Origin: Ligilactobacillus pabuli
Lineage (GTDB): Bacteria > Bacillota > Bacilli > Lactobacillales > Lactobacillaceae
DNA: 64,000 nt
Direction: 5' to 3'
Assembly (NCBI RefSeq): GCF_022836475.1
Contig: NZ_BQXH01000014.1
Coordinates: forward strand, 1-64,000
Within the stretch, counting starts at the first letter, position 1, and every line of letters starts with the position of its first letter. A program made the translations under genes and the position numbers. This document shows positions 12,869 through 21,153 of the stretch, piece after piece. The notes under the pieces are model-generated. The model saw only the letters and a program-made list of their open reading frames with translations, had not been told where the DNA came from and did not search any database.

Positions 12869-13572
12869 TGGAATATTCATTAAAACTGGCCCACCTTTAT
12901 GGTGATTTACTCAATACCTACGGCGATATCGGCAATATTTTAACTCTGCAGTACTATGCTAAACAAATGGGGGTCTCACTTGAAGCGGACGTTGTTTCCT
13001 TAGATGAACCATTTGACGCTGACAAATACGACCTTTTCTTTTTCGGCGGCGGTCAAGACTATGAACAAATGATTGTTTCCAAGGATATCCAGGCTAAAAA
13101 AGACCAACTCATCAAATTTATCGAAGATGGCGGTCCTGGTTTGGCAATCTGCGGCGGTTACCAATTATTAGGCCAATACTACATTGGTGCTGACGGTCAA
13201 AAAATCGCTGGGATCTCGGCATTACCGCACTATACCAAGAGCCAGGATAATCACCGCTTTATTGGCGACATTACCATTAAAAATGAAGTTAGCCAGACTA
13301 CCTATCATGGCTTTGAAAATCATAATGGTGTGACTTATTTAGGCGCAGGCGAAAAGCCGCTAGGCACCGTGCTGACTGGTCATGGTAATAATGGTGAAGA
13401 CGGCGGAGAAGGCGCAATTTACAATAACGTGTATTGTTCCTATTTCCACGGCCCGATCCTAGCTCGCAACGGTCAACTAGCTAAAGAAATGTTATTAACT
13501 GCTTTAAAACGAAAATATCCAACAGCTGATTTCTCGAAGCAAGAAGCGTTAGAAATCAAACCAACTTACTAA
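12868..13572 (+). CDS. gatD: Lipid II isoglutaminyl synthase, GatD glutaminase subunit
   Basis: GatD is the class I glutamine amidotransferase that supplies ammonia to MurT. The 234-residue protein has the nucleophile Cys95 in GLAICGGYQLLG and the catalytic histidine in YFHGPIL near residue 192. It is coupled to murT by a 1-bp overlap, with an AAAGGAGG site just inside the murT end. A long hairpin follows the stop. Confidence 0.96.
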   Translation: MEYSLKLAHLYGDLLNTYGDIGNILTLQYYAKQMGVSLEADVVSLDEPFDADKYDLFFFGGGQDYEQMIVSKDIQAKKDQLIKFIEDGGPGLAICGGYQLLGQYYIGADGQKIAGISALPHYTKSQDNHRFIGDITIKNEVSQTTYHGFENHNGVTYLGAGEKPLGTVLTGHGNNGEDGGEGAIYNNVYCSYFHGPILARNGQLAKEMLLTALKRKYPTADFSKQEALEIKPTY

Positions 13573-13639
13573 ACACAAATAAGCTCCCCTGAAAAAGATG
13601 TCGATCTTAAATCATCTTTCAGGGGAGCTTATTTGTGCT
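13573..13639. terminator. Bidirectional terminator between gatD and manA
   Basis: A nearly perfect inverted repeat of about 25 bp per arm (arms start CACAAATAAGCTCCCCTG) differs only by two extra A in one arm. It lies between convergent gatD (plus) and manA (minus), so it probably ends both transcripts. The T-rich tail is part of the stem. Confidence 0.75.
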
Positions 13640-13724
13640 AAATTTAATTGTGATCTACTAACTTATTGAGTGTCTTTTGACCTCTGGCATGATCAATAAA
13701 TCTCAGTAACTTAAGGTCTGGCTG

Positions 13725-14690
13725 TTAAGCTTTTTGGCCTGGTTCCGAAGCAATCATCGTTAAGTTGCCGCTAAACTTCCAAGTTGTAATTTCAGCTGGC
13801 AAAATAAAGTGGACCCCTTTTTTCAGTGGATAAGTTTGCCCATCGACTTGCAGCTCCCCCGCACCATCAAGGACTGAAACTAAAGTATACGGTGCTGCTT
13901 GTCGTTCAAATTCGGCAGTCCCGCCAGCAAGCTGCCATTTGTAAACTGCAAAGAATTCGGTCGCAACAAAGCGTGTGACCTCTGCATCACCAACTTGATA
14001 TTCCTCACGATTTAATTTAGGTTCTACAAATGGAACATTGGTACAATCGATCGACTGTTGCAAATGCAGTTCACGCTTTTTCCCTGTCTTTTGATCAACC
14101 CGGTCAAAATCGTACAGTCGATAAGTCGTATCACTGCTTTGTTGTGTTTCTAAGACCATGATCCCCTGACCGATCGCATGAATCGTTCCACTTGGAACAT
14201 ACAAGAAATCGCCCGGTTTAACCGGGACATATCTAAATAGTTTATCCCATTCATGATTATTGATCATCTCAGTTAATTCTTCTTTAGTTGAGGCATGATG
14301 ACCATAAATCATTTCTGCCCCTGGTTCAGCAGCTAAAACGTACCAGCATTCAGTTTTGCCTAATTCGCCTTCATGTTCCTCAGCGTAAGCATCATCAGGA
14401 TGGACCTGGACAGATAGATCTTCACGCGCATCCAAAATTTTAGTTAATAATGGGAACACATCACCCTTAGCGTTGCCAAATAATTCGCGGTGTTCATCCC
14501 ATAACTGTATCACAGTTTGTCCCTGGTATGGCCCGTTGATCACGGTTGCTGGCCCATGTGTATGTCCAGAAATTGCCCAACATTCACCAGTATGGTCACT
14601 AGGAATATCATAACCATATTCACTAGCGAGGCGAGACCCACCCCAAATTTTTTCTTGAAAATAAGGCTTTAAAAATAATGGTTCAGTCAA
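13725..14690 (-). CDS. manA: Mannose-6-phosphate isomerase, class I
   Basis: This zinc enzyme interconverts mannose-6-phosphate and fructose-6-phosphate. The 321-residue short form typical of Firmicutes begins MTEPLFLKPYFQEKIWGG. The zinc-binding region SVQVHPDDAYAEEHEGE and the conserved GTIHAIGQGIMVLE segment are intact. It stands alone between two terminator hairpins. The start follows GGAGCGG upstream. It feeds mannose taken up by the PTS into glycolysis. Confidence 0.95.
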   Translation of the reverse strand: MTEPLFLKPYFQEKIWGGSRLASEYGYDIPSDHTGECWAISGHTHGPATVINGPYQGQTVIQLWDEHRELFGNAKGDVFPLLTKILDAREDLSVQVHPDDAYAEEHEGELGKTECWYVLAAEPGAEMIYGHHASTKEELTEMINNHEWDKLFRYVPVKPGDFLYVPSGTIHAIGQGIMVLETQQSSDTTYRLYDFDRVDQKTGKKRELHLQQSIDCTNVPFVEPKLNREEYQVGDAEVTRFVATEFFAVYKWQLAGGTAEFERQAAPYTLVSVLDGAGELQVDGQTYPLKKGVHFILPAEITTWKFSGNLTMIASEPGQKA

Positions 14691-14771
14691 TTTGATCCGC
14701 TCCTTTTTTATTGCACTTTCATTTTACCTATTTGTGAAACTTTTGACAACCTTGAAACCCGTTAATCTCAA

Positions 14772-14821
14772 CAAAAAGACAGCGTGATCCCAATTTTCCC
14801 AGATCAACGCTGTCTTTTTTC
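14772..14821 (-). terminator. Terminator of the serine hydrolase gene
   Basis: The hairpin arms AAAAAGACAGCGT and ACGCTGTCTTTTTT enclose a further GATC/GATC pairing. It directly follows the stop codon of the serine hydrolase and could work in both directions. Confidence 0.85.
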
Positions 14822-15822
14822 TATTTTTCTGCTAAATAAACCTGTAATAACTCATCTCGTGCCCGCAAAAATTGACTATTCTGCTGGCGCGGATGAACTC
14901 GATTAGTTAAGACCACTAAACCGTCTTGTTTGACTCGATCGACCACAACAAAAGTCCCAGTATAGCCAGTATGATAAAGACACCAGTGTCCTTCAGGTGC
15001 CGCTAATAAGTCAAAGCCTAAGGAACGTTGACCTTGATGATTTGGCGTCCAATCAGTAAATAATGAGTCGATGGTCTTCTCACTCAAGAGCACCCCTGGT
15101 TTTCGCTCTCCCAGCAGCCATAACACATCCTTGGTGACATCATTTAAAGTCATAAACAGCCCTGCCGAAGCACAATGCTGGCCTAAAACATAGGCCTTAG
15201 GATCGTGGACCTCACCTTTGATCAAACCCCGGACCTGGTCATAAGAGGTTGGCACACATTCCTGCTGGTCGGGATGAAAAGTACTTTCGCTTAAACCTAG
15301 TGGAGCCAAAATTTCCTGAGCAAAAACCTGTTGCACTGGCTGCTGATAAATTTGTTCAATGATTTGTCCGAGCAAGATCATCCCAATATCAGTATAAACT
15401 ACTTTTTCTCCCAACCAGTCGCCCACGTGCAGTTGTTCATAAATTGCCGTCAGCAATTCGTCTGCATTTAGTTGGTCACGATTAGGAATGTAACCAGTAA
15501 TTGCTGAAGTATGGGTCAACAAGTGCCTAACCGTCACACGTGGATCCGAAAAACGCGGCAATAATTGACAAATTGGCTGTTCTAAGCCGACCTTATGTTC
15601 CTCAAATAATTTTAAAATCAAGGGTGTGGCACAAACCACTTTGGTAAGCGAAGCAACATCATAGAGCAAACTAGGCGTTAATTTTTCAATTGTTGGAAAA
15701 GTCTGTTTTGCCCCAAAAACTTCTGTTTGTAACTGTCCCTCATGAATCATTGCATAGGAAACACCTGGAACAATTCCCTTAGAAACTAATTCATGCAGTA
15801 AGTTAGTAGTTTTAGGATTCAT
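14821..15822 (-). CDS. Serine hydrolase of the beta-lactamase (class C-like) family
   Basis: This 333-residue protein belongs to the serine beta-lactamase-like hydrolases; the substrate is unknown (possible carboxylesterase or D-Ala-D-Ala-type peptidase). The three family motifs are visible: SxxK as SLTK (residues 58-61), a YxD/YxN tyrosine motif in VVYTDIGMILLG near residue 147, and HTGYTG near residue 274. No signal peptide is seen, so it is probably cytoplasmic. ATG 15822 is preferred over a GTG three codons upstream that overlaps the previous gene; the site AAGAAG is weak. It follows the phosphatase gene with 5 bp between them. Confidence 0.85.
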   Translation of the reverse strand: MNPKTTNLLHELVSKGIVPGVSYAMIHEGQLQTEVFGAKQTFPTIEKLTPSLLYDVASLTKVVCATPLILKLFEEHKVGLEQPICQLLPRFSDPRVTVRHLLTHTSAITGYIPNRDQLNADELLTAIYEQLHVGDWLGEKVVYTDIGMILLGQIIEQIYQQPVQQVFAQEILAPLGLSESTFHPDQQECVPTSYDQVRGLIKGEVHDPKAYVLGQHCASAGLFMTLNDVTKDVLWLLGERKPGVLLSEKTIDSLFTDWTPNHQGQRSLGFDLLAAPEGHWCLYHTGYTGTFVVVDRVKQDGLVVLTNRVHPRQQNSQFLRARDELLQVYLAEK

Positions 15823-15827
15823 GGTTA

Positions 15828-16529
15828 TCACTTCTTTTTGCCTTGAAAATTCTTAGTTCGGATCACAAATTTTCCTTGCTCATAATCGATCCGCACGACA
15901 TTCGTATTTTTGATCAGAAACAACGGTACGCTGCCATCTAAGCTTTCTATAAAAGATGATAGGATCAATCCATGCGTCACGATCAAAATATTATGTTCCT
16001 GCTGGTCTTGTTCATAGGTATTCCCAATTGCTTGTAAGGTCCGGCGCATTCGTAAACTGAGTTCTTCACTAGATTCTAGCGGAATATTATTCGCCATGCC
16101 GTCAAATAAATCAACTAACCCATTCGCATGGTGATTGCCTAACGCCGTCCGTATAATTTGAAAAGGTCCTAAAGCTCGTAAGGCGTTGGGAATCAATGTG
16201 CGTTTCCTAGCTTCTTCATATTTGCCAAAATCAAATTCCTTTAAATCACTCAAATAAAAACTAGGCGGATCCGGAAAACGGTTCATCTGGATAATATTAT
16301 CAGCAGTCTCCTGTGTCCGTCGTAAATTACTAGCGAATACCGCACTAAATTTAATCTCTGATAGTCGTCGTCCTAACTGTCTGGCATCTTTGATCCCGCG
16401 AACAGTCAAGGCCGAGTTTGTCGCTCCCTGCAACCGCACTAACCGATTCACTTTAGTTTGTCCGTGACGAACTAGATAAAAATGAATGATTGGCTGCCTA
16501 CCATTATTGTTATTATCCATCTTAATCAT
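15828..16529 (-). CDS. Histidine phosphatase (phosphoglycerate mutase-like) family protein
   Basis: The protein has the phosphohistidine motif LVRHGQT near its N terminus, the RRTQETA motif and the second catalytic histidine in ILIVTHGLIL. It is therefore a cofactor-independent-of-name member of the branch 1 histidine phosphatases. The exact substrate is unclear: GpmB-like, cobalamin or sugar phosphatases are all possible, and it is not the glycolytic GpmA by length and sequence. ATG 16529 lies 6 nt from GAAGAAG; an ATG at 16520 is also possible. It overlaps or abuts the upstream small gene by a few bases. Confidence 0.85.
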   Translation of the reverse strand: MIKMDNNNNGRQPIIHFYLVRHGQTKVNRLVRLQGATNSALTVRGIKDARQLGRRLSEIKFSAVFASNLRRTQETADNIIQMNRFPDPPSFYLSDLKEFDFGKYEEARKRTLIPNALRALGPFQIIRTALGNHHANGLVDLFDGMANNIPLESSEELSLRMRRTLQAIGNTYEQDQQEHNILIVTHGLILSSFIESLDGSVPLFLIKNTNVVRIDYEQGKFVIRTKNFQGKKK

Positions 16530-16788
16530 CCAAATCTTCTTCAATATCTAAGCCATAAATCTCGCTCACCGGTAGATCCTTTTCAGCCGGTGTCACAACT
16601 ATTACGGCAATTGCTCCCTTGCTGGAAACATACCCTGCAAAAGAAACAACTTCTTCTACTAAATATGCATTTGCATCCGTATTGTAGATATACTGTCCAG
16701 CCACCGGCATACTTTCAAAATATGTCTTATTCATCCGATAATAGTCGTTGTGTTCCAAATCATGCATAACTAAAATCACTTTTAACAT
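16522..16788 (-). CDS. Small protein of unknown function
   Basis: The 88-residue protein begins MLKVILVMHDLEHNDYYRMN after a strong GTGGAGG site, so ATG 16788 is chosen over an upstream start. The sequence is soluble-looking, with a hydrophobic beta-like segment (GAIAVIVVTP, about 63-72) and an acidic C terminus (DIEEDLDD). I do not recognise a family. It is translated just before the histidine phosphatase with a few bases of overlap, so the two may act together. Confidence 0.7.
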   Translation of the reverse strand: MLKVILVMHDLEHNDYYRMNKTYFESMPVAGQYIYNTDANAYLVEEVVSFAGYVSSKGAIAVIVVTPAEKDLPVSEIYGLDIEEDLDD

Positions 16789-16847
16789 TCTGAGTTCCTC
16801 CACTTTCAACTGACCTCTATCTCTAACATCAATTCTGATGCAAAACA

Positions 16848-16859
16848 AGCAGATCTGCT
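16848..16859 (-). terminator. Weak terminator-like palindrome after the ABC ATPase
   Basis: The palindrome AGCAGATCTGCT is followed on the minus strand by TGTTTTG. The stem is only 6 bp per arm and the tail is poor, so read-through into the downstream genes is likely. Confidence 0.3.
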
Positions 16860-16865
16860 GCTAAA

Positions 16866-17606
16866 TTAAACATCGATCACTTTATCCAAGAAGGCTTTAG
16901 TCCGTTCATTCTTCGGTGCTGCAAACATTTCTTGCGGCTTGCCCTCTTCCATGACGATACCATCATCCATAAAAATCACGCGGTCCGCTACTTCTTTAGC
17001 GAAGCCCATTTCATGGGTCACAACGACCATCGTCATTCCATCCTTAGCTAACTTTTTCATAACTTCCAACACATCGCCCACCATTTCTGGATCAAGTGCT
17101 GAGGTTGGTTCGTCAAATAACATAATGTCTGGGTTCATAGCTAACGCCCGAGCGATAGCGACTCGTTGTTTTTGTCCACCTGATAAAGAAGCTGGAGTAG
17201 CATGATACTTATCCGATAAGCCCACCGTTTTTAACAGTTTTTGAGCGGTTTTTTCCGCAGTTTCTTTATCCATCTTACCCAATTGGACTGGTGCTAAAGT
17301 AATATTTTCACCGACTGTTAAGTTATTAAATAAATTAAAATGCTGGAAAACCATCCCAATATTTTCACGGGCTTGATCAATATCAACTTTAGGCTGACTA
17401 ATATCGACACCATCGATTTCAATTGAACCGGATGTAGGATCTTCCAGGCGGTTTAAGCACCGAAGTAACGTACTTTTTCCCGAACCTGAAGGGCCAATTA
17501 AAACAACCACTTCATTATTTTTAACTTCGAAATTGATTCCCTTCAAAACATGGTTATCGCCGAAACTTTTATTTAAGTCCGTCACTTTTACTTTTAAATC
17601 TGACAC
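16866..17606 (-). CDS. glnQ: Amino acid ABC transporter ATP-binding protein (GlnQ-like)
   Basis: This is the ATPase of a polar amino acid importer. The 246-residue protein has Walker [10 protein letters not shown], the signature LSGGQKQR, Walker [13 protein letters not shown] and the H-loop [10 protein letters not shown] 17606 is chosen because AAGGAGG lies 8 nt before it; an upstream in-frame start would add 20 unrelated residues. No permease or substrate-binding gene is next to it, which is unusual although orphan GlnQ genes occur in lactobacilli. The substrate is inferred from the family only (glutamine, glutamate or another polar amino acid). Confidence 0.9.
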   Translation of the reverse strand: MSDLKVKVTDLNKSFGDNHVLKGINFEVKNNEVVVLIGPSGSGKSTLLRCLNRLEDPTSGSIEIDGVDISQPKVDIDQARENIGMVFQHFNLFNNLTVGENITLAPVQLGKMDKETAEKTAQKLLKTVGLSDKYHATPASLSGGQKQRVAIARALAMNPDIMLFDEPTSALDPEMVGDVLEVMKKLAKDGMTMVVVTHEMGFAKEVADRVIFMDDGIVMEEGKPQEMFAAPKNERTKAFLDKVIDV

Positions 17607-17683
17607 AAAGCAATCCTCCTTCAAGCTGTTGCTCAAAAACTTGATGCTGCTTGCACATCTACTCATTTAAATTTAATGTTTTA

Positions 17684-17712
17684 ATTATATCACGTTGACC
17701 AGCAAACAACAT
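17684..17712 (-). promoter_or_regulatory. Candidate promoter of the glnQ-like gene
   Basis: A consensus -10 TATAAT occurs on the minus strand at 17684-17689, about 78 bp before the GTG start. The -35 region (ATGTTG at 17 nt) is weak. Confidence 0.4.
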
Positions 17713-17757
17713 ACTTTAGGTCCCAAAAATCTACACTCTCCGGCATGAATTTACTGA

Positions 17758-18987
17758 TTATGCCGGCGGATTACAAATTTTACAAGGCTGTAGTCCGCGC
17801 GCCTTAGCATCTTTTAAAGTGGTTGGTGTAAAGTGCCCCCGACCATGCGGATGTAAATGATATTTACTGCCCGTTGGTGTGACATAAACCGTCAAATTTT
17901 GTTGGTCATTTTGTTGTGGTCCAGCTGGAGCCTGACTTGAGCTGGCAACATTGTTATTGGGACGTGTCGCGCTACTGCTTGCAGCAGTCGTGTTACTTCC
18001 AGCATTGTTATTTACCACACTAGAACCATCTGCGTAATTTAATTTAACTCCATCTTGAACATTAAAAATGAAAACATTAAAAGAAATCGCATTTGAGCCC
18101 ACGGATTTAGCCATCATGTGCACTCCTCGGGCTAATAACTCATCACCGCGGAAAACTGGCGTGACGGAATACCTAACATAATTATTGCTGCTTTGTTCCA
18201 AATAAGTCTTAGTATCCATTTCAAAACGCAACATTTCTGGACTATTCAACTGACGTGTCCCCGTAATTAAATTACGCCAGTTATCATTTTCGGCTGATAA
18301 TGCCCAGCCAATTAAATGTGACCGGTTAAATAAATAACCGCTAGGGATCCGCTTATTCTTCCAACCAGTTGGTGTGACAGAAGAGATACTGCCTCTTTTT
18401 TCTCCTGAACGCGGCATTGTACTTTGATTGAGCAGTGCATTAGCTGTGGTTGCACGGTTTAAACTATCCAAATCGCCATAACGTTCCCAGCCGCCATTTG
18501 TAGTATTCATTTCAGCGGCACTAAATGTGGGCACATTATTATTAACTGTAATTGTTTGTTGGCCTTGAAATTCCAAGTTAGCCAGCTCATTGTTGGACTG
18601 CTTAGCCTGAGCTTGTTGCTGTTGTTGTGCTTTTTTCTCGGATTGACGTTGAGCCTGTTCTGCTGCTTGTTTAGCTGCCTGTTTCTTTTTTTCAGCAGCT
18701 TGACTTGCTTGTTTCTTTTTCGCAGCCAGCTCACTTCCCCGATTTTGCTTAGTAGAAGACTGTTTCCTAGACTTTGGCTTCGCTTCTGCAAGTTTTTCGG
18801 TCTTTTCTCCGTGATCTGCTGTTTCTTGCTGGTCAGTAGGAGACGTTAGTGCAAACATCAGCATTGAAAGGACACCCACAACTACTGCGACCCACTTTTG
18901 CTTACCCTTTCTTCTTTTCCGACTAACTAGACTAAAAATAAAGTAGGCTAGTGAGGCTAGTACCAAAACCATCCACATATTTTCCAT
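17758..18987 (-). CDS. Membrane-anchored DNA/RNA non-specific endonuclease
   Basis: This 409-residue protein has two N-terminal hydrophobic segments (about 4-21 and 32-48), a long Lys/Gln/Ala-rich low-complexity region (about 60-130), an EndA-like nuclease domain (about 150-310) and a small C-terminal domain. The nuclease motif is FNRSHLIGWAL, where the histidine would be catalytic (DRGH-like motif). The C-terminal domain resembles the YH...C...C repeat found on such nucleases, but the first part reads YHLHPHGRGHF and only CKIC remains as a Cys pair. It probably degrades DNA at the cell surface. The ATG follows GGAGGAG. It stands alone. Confidence 0.85.
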   Translation of the reverse strand: MENMWMVLVLASLAYFIFSLVSRKRRKGKQKWVAVVVGVLSMLMFALTSPTDQQETADHGEKTEKLAEAKPKSRKQSSTKQNRGSELAAKKKQASQAAEKKKQAAKQAAEQAQRQSEKKAQQQQQAQAKQSNNELANLEFQGQQTITVNNNVPTFSAAEMNTTNGGWERYGDLDSLNRATTANALLNQSTMPRSGEKRGSISSVTPTGWKNKRIPSGYLFNRSHLIGWALSAENDNWRNLITGTRQLNSPEMLRFEMDTKTYLEQSSNNYVRYSVTPVFRGDELLARGVHMMAKSVGSNAISFNVFIFNVQDGVKLNYADGSSVVNNNAGSNTTAASSSATRPNNNVASSSQAPAGPQQNDQQNLTVYVTPTGSKYHLHPHGRGHFTPTTLKDAKARGLQPCKICNPPA

Positions 18988-19072
18988 AACTTCTCCTCCA
19001 TTTTCTTGTTCAATAATACCATAATTTTTAGCTTAAATTAGCAGTTTTTTTGCACATATGTTCGAAAAAAGA

Positions 19073-19101
19073 TTGACCCGTTCCCTGATTCTGGTTATCA
19101 T
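19073..19101 (+). promoter_or_regulatory. Promoter of the DUF898 gene
   Basis: TTGACC (19073-19078) and TATCAT (19096-19101) are separated by exactly 17 bp, about 40 bp before the ATG. This is a good sigma-A type promoter. Confidence 0.7.
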
Positions 19102-19141
19102 ACAATCAACAATTTAAATTATACGAGCTGGAGGAATTAAC

Positions 19142-19462
19142 ATGGAAACAAAATACGGGAGAAATTCTTTTTTCGATGGTGGTCTGTTATCTTTTATTGG
19201 GTGGAATATTTTAGCTGCAATCTTAACAGTTTTTTCGCTGGGGATTCTTTATCCGTGGGCACTCTGTTTAGTTTATGGCTGGAAAATTAACCATACAGTT
19301 GTTGATGGTCATCGGATGCGTTTTAACGGTTCCGCCGTTGGTTTATTTGGCAATTGGATCAAATGGTGGTGTTTAACAGTCATCACTTTAGGAATTTATT
19401 CTTTTTGGATTGGCATCAAGCTAGAAGATTGGAAAGTGAAGAATACCAGTTTTATCAATTAG
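19142..19462 (+). CDS. DUF898 family small membrane protein
   Basis: The 106-residue protein has two or three hydrophobic segments (about 16-42, 68-95) with conserved Trp and Gly, of the type found in DUF898/YjgN-like proteins. One example is YGWKINHTVVDGHRMRFNG. The function is unknown. The ATG follows GGAGG at 7 nt and a sigma-A promoter. It is a single-gene plus-strand unit bounded by a large hairpin. Confidence 0.75.
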   Translation: METKYGRNSFFDGGLLSFIGWNILAAILTVFSLGILYPWALCLVYGWKINHTVVDGHRMRFNGSAVGLFGNWIKWWCLTVITLGIYSFWIGIKLEDWKVKNTSFIN

Positions 19463-19548
19463 TTACAAATTTTCTTAAATTCCAGAAAGCCTTCGCTACA
19501 ATATTATTAGCTAGCAACTCTCTCAATTGTTCATTCTTAAGTTTAACG

Positions 19549-19617
19549 AAAAATGGCTGGTTGTTGTTTAGTGAGCAGTATGTCACATCTGTTCACCATT
19601 CAACAAACCAGCCATTC
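19549..19617. terminator. Large hairpin, probable terminator
   Basis: Arms of about 25 nt with mismatches start AATGGCTGGTT and end AACCAGCCATT. The hairpin sits 86 bp after the DUF898 gene and before the integrase, so it may end that transcript. It could also be a mobile-element border hairpin. The rest of 19463-19696 shows no gene. Confidence 0.5.
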
Positions 19618-19696
19618 TTGTACAGCTTGTTAACGTGTTTCAGTATATAGTAAGTCAACACGGCCAACTAGTCGTTTAATGCAAGGAGAAATAATT

Positions 19697-20848
19697 ATGA
19701 CATCATATACAAAATATAAAACTACAAAGGGATCCTTCTGGAGATTTCAGATTTTTGTTGGTAGGGACGAAACTGGAAAGCGCATCGTAAAACAGCGTCG
19801 TGGCTTTGCAACAAAAAAAGAAGCTCAGTTAGCAGCAATTAAACTGAAAACTGAGCTTCAGAACAATTCTTTTATTGGCAATGAAACAATAACATTCAAC
19901 AAAGTCTATGAACTATGGTTTGAGAATTATAAGTTAACGACCAAAGAGTCCACCTGGTCAACTACTGAACGTAACTTTGAAAACCATATTCTACCTATTT
20001 TCGGAAGCTATCCAATTTGTAAGATTACACCACTTCAATGTCAGAAGGCTGTTAACAATTGGTTCAGTAAGCCGTTACGTAATTATAAACGCTTTTTAAA
20101 TGACATTACTAGAGTTTTTGATTATGCGGTCCATTTAAAGATCGTTAAAGATAACCCAACTACGGCAGTGATCCGCCCACGCCCATCTCAACAAACTGGT
20201 AAAAGAAAAGACGAAAAAGACTTTTACTACACTAAAAACGAGCTAAGTACATTCTTAGAGTGTTTGTACGATATGGACGATTTTCAAGCCTACGCGTTCT
20301 TTCGGACACTATCTTTCACTGGAATGCGCAAAGGCGAATTGCTTGCTCTAACATGGCAAGATATTGATTTTAGGGACTATCAAATTTCAATCAATAAAAC
20401 ACAATCAAATGGACACGATAATACGTTAATTGTCCAGTCACCTAAAACACGTGCTAGCTATCGTAATATTTTTATAGATCCTAAAACAATGAAAATCTTA
20501 CAAGAATGGCAAACCAAGCAAAAAATCGAACTACACCAATTAGGCTTCAATTCGTTTTCTGATGAACAGCTTGTTTTTGCTTCAGAAAAGAACCAAATGC
20601 ATAACCCGAATAAGCCTAGAACTTGGATGATTCGTTGCACAGATCAATATAATTTACGGCACATCCCTGTTCATGGCTTTCGGCACACTTATGCCACTTT
20701 GGCAATTCAAGGCGGCATGGCACCCAAAGAATTACAGAAACAACTTGGCCACAGTGATATCAAAACAACACTTGATATTTATACTGCAGTCACTGATAAC
20801 CAAATGCAAAATATACCTGCTCAATTTACAGCGTTCGTGGATTTCTAA
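19697..20848 (+). CDS. int: Tyrosine recombinase/integrase (phage or ICE type)
   Basis: This is a site-specific recombinase of the lambda-integrase family. The 383-residue protein has an N-terminal arm-binding domain (about 1-50), a SAM-like core-binding domain (about 58-150) and the catalytic domain (about 170-375). Catalytic residues are visible: Arg in TGMRKGELLAL, HGFRH, GHSD and the nucleophilic Tyr in TLDIYT. The start is placed at ATG 19697 after AAGGAG. The gene is intact, yet no excisionase, repressor or other mobile-element gene is present, so it is an orphan. It points toward a tRNA-Gln gene 125 bp downstream, the typical integration target. Confidence 0.93.
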   Translation: MTSYTKYKTTKGSFWRFQIFVGRDETGKRIVKQRRGFATKKEAQLAAIKLKTELQNNSFIGNETITFNKVYELWFENYKLTTKESTWSTTERNFENHILPIFGSYPICKITPLQCQKAVNNWFSKPLRNYKRFLNDITRVFDYAVHLKIVKDNPTTAVIRPRPSQQTGKRKDEKDFYYTKNELSTFLECLYDMDDFQAYAFFRTLSFTGMRKGELLALTWQDIDFRDYQISINKTQSNGHDNTLIVQSPKTRASYRNIFIDPKTMKILQEWQTKQKIELHQLGFNSFSDEQLVFASEKNQMHNPNKPRTWMIRCTDQYNLRHIPVHGFRHTYATLAIQGGMAPKELQKQLGHSDIKTTLDIYTAVTDNQMQNIPAQFTAFVDF

Positions 20849-20852
20849 TTTC

Positions 20853-20884
20853 GTGGCTGACTGTTGGCTGCTTGGTGGCTGACT
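20853..20884 (+). repeat. Direct repeats after the integrase gene
   Basis: GTGGCTGACT occurs at 20853-20862 and 20875-20884, spaced 22 bp apart (two helical turns), with TTGGCTG between. The position directly after int fits arm-type integrase binding sites. The repeat is seen; the role is inference. Confidence 0.5.
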
Positions 20885-20916
20885 TTTTACACGAATATTT
20901 AAGAATATCTGGGAAT

Positions 20917-20957
20917 GAAAAAGCTCCCAAATCAACGTTTTACGAAGATTTGGGAGC
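20917..20957 (-). terminator. Terminator of tRNA-Gln
   Basis: The minus-strand hairpin GCTCCCAAATC/GATTTGGGAGC is followed by TTTTT. It lies 17 bp after the tRNA 3' end. Confidence 0.85.
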
Positions 20958-20973
20958 ATCTGTTAATAATGAA

Positions 20974-21046
20974 TTGGGCATACAGGTCTCGAACCTGTAA
21001 ATTATGGATTCAGAGTCCACTGCCTTACCAGTTTGGCGAATGCCCA
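20974..21046 (-). tRNA. tRNA-Gln (anticodon CTG)
   Basis: The 73-nt gene folds as a cloverleaf: acceptor TGGGCAT/ATGCCCA, D arm GCC/GGC, anticodon stem GTGGA/TCCAT with loop CTCTGAA, and T arm ACAGG/CCTGT with loop TTCGAGA. The anticodon CTG reads CAG. The discriminator base is A, and CCA is not encoded. A CTG isoacceptor is unusual, because TTG alone normally reads both glutamine codons in lactobacilli. The integrase gene lies on its 3' side. Confidence 0.92.
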
Positions 21047-21153
21047 ATAACTCAACTCCATTAGTTTACAGTAAATTTGAAAAAATGTCAACATATATTC
21101 AAATTTTTTTACGAAAAAAACTAATGAAGTCTCAATGACCAACAAAAGGCTAG

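Noticed and set aside
18556-18849. Hydrophobic Leu/Ser-rich plus-strand frame opposite the nuclease stalk
   Set aside because: It is the reverse complement of the low-complexity Lys/Gln codons of the nuclease and has no independent support.
20974-21046. tRNA-Gln 3' end as a proven attachment site
   Set aside because: No second copy of the 3' end was found in the window, so the site is only a suspicion.
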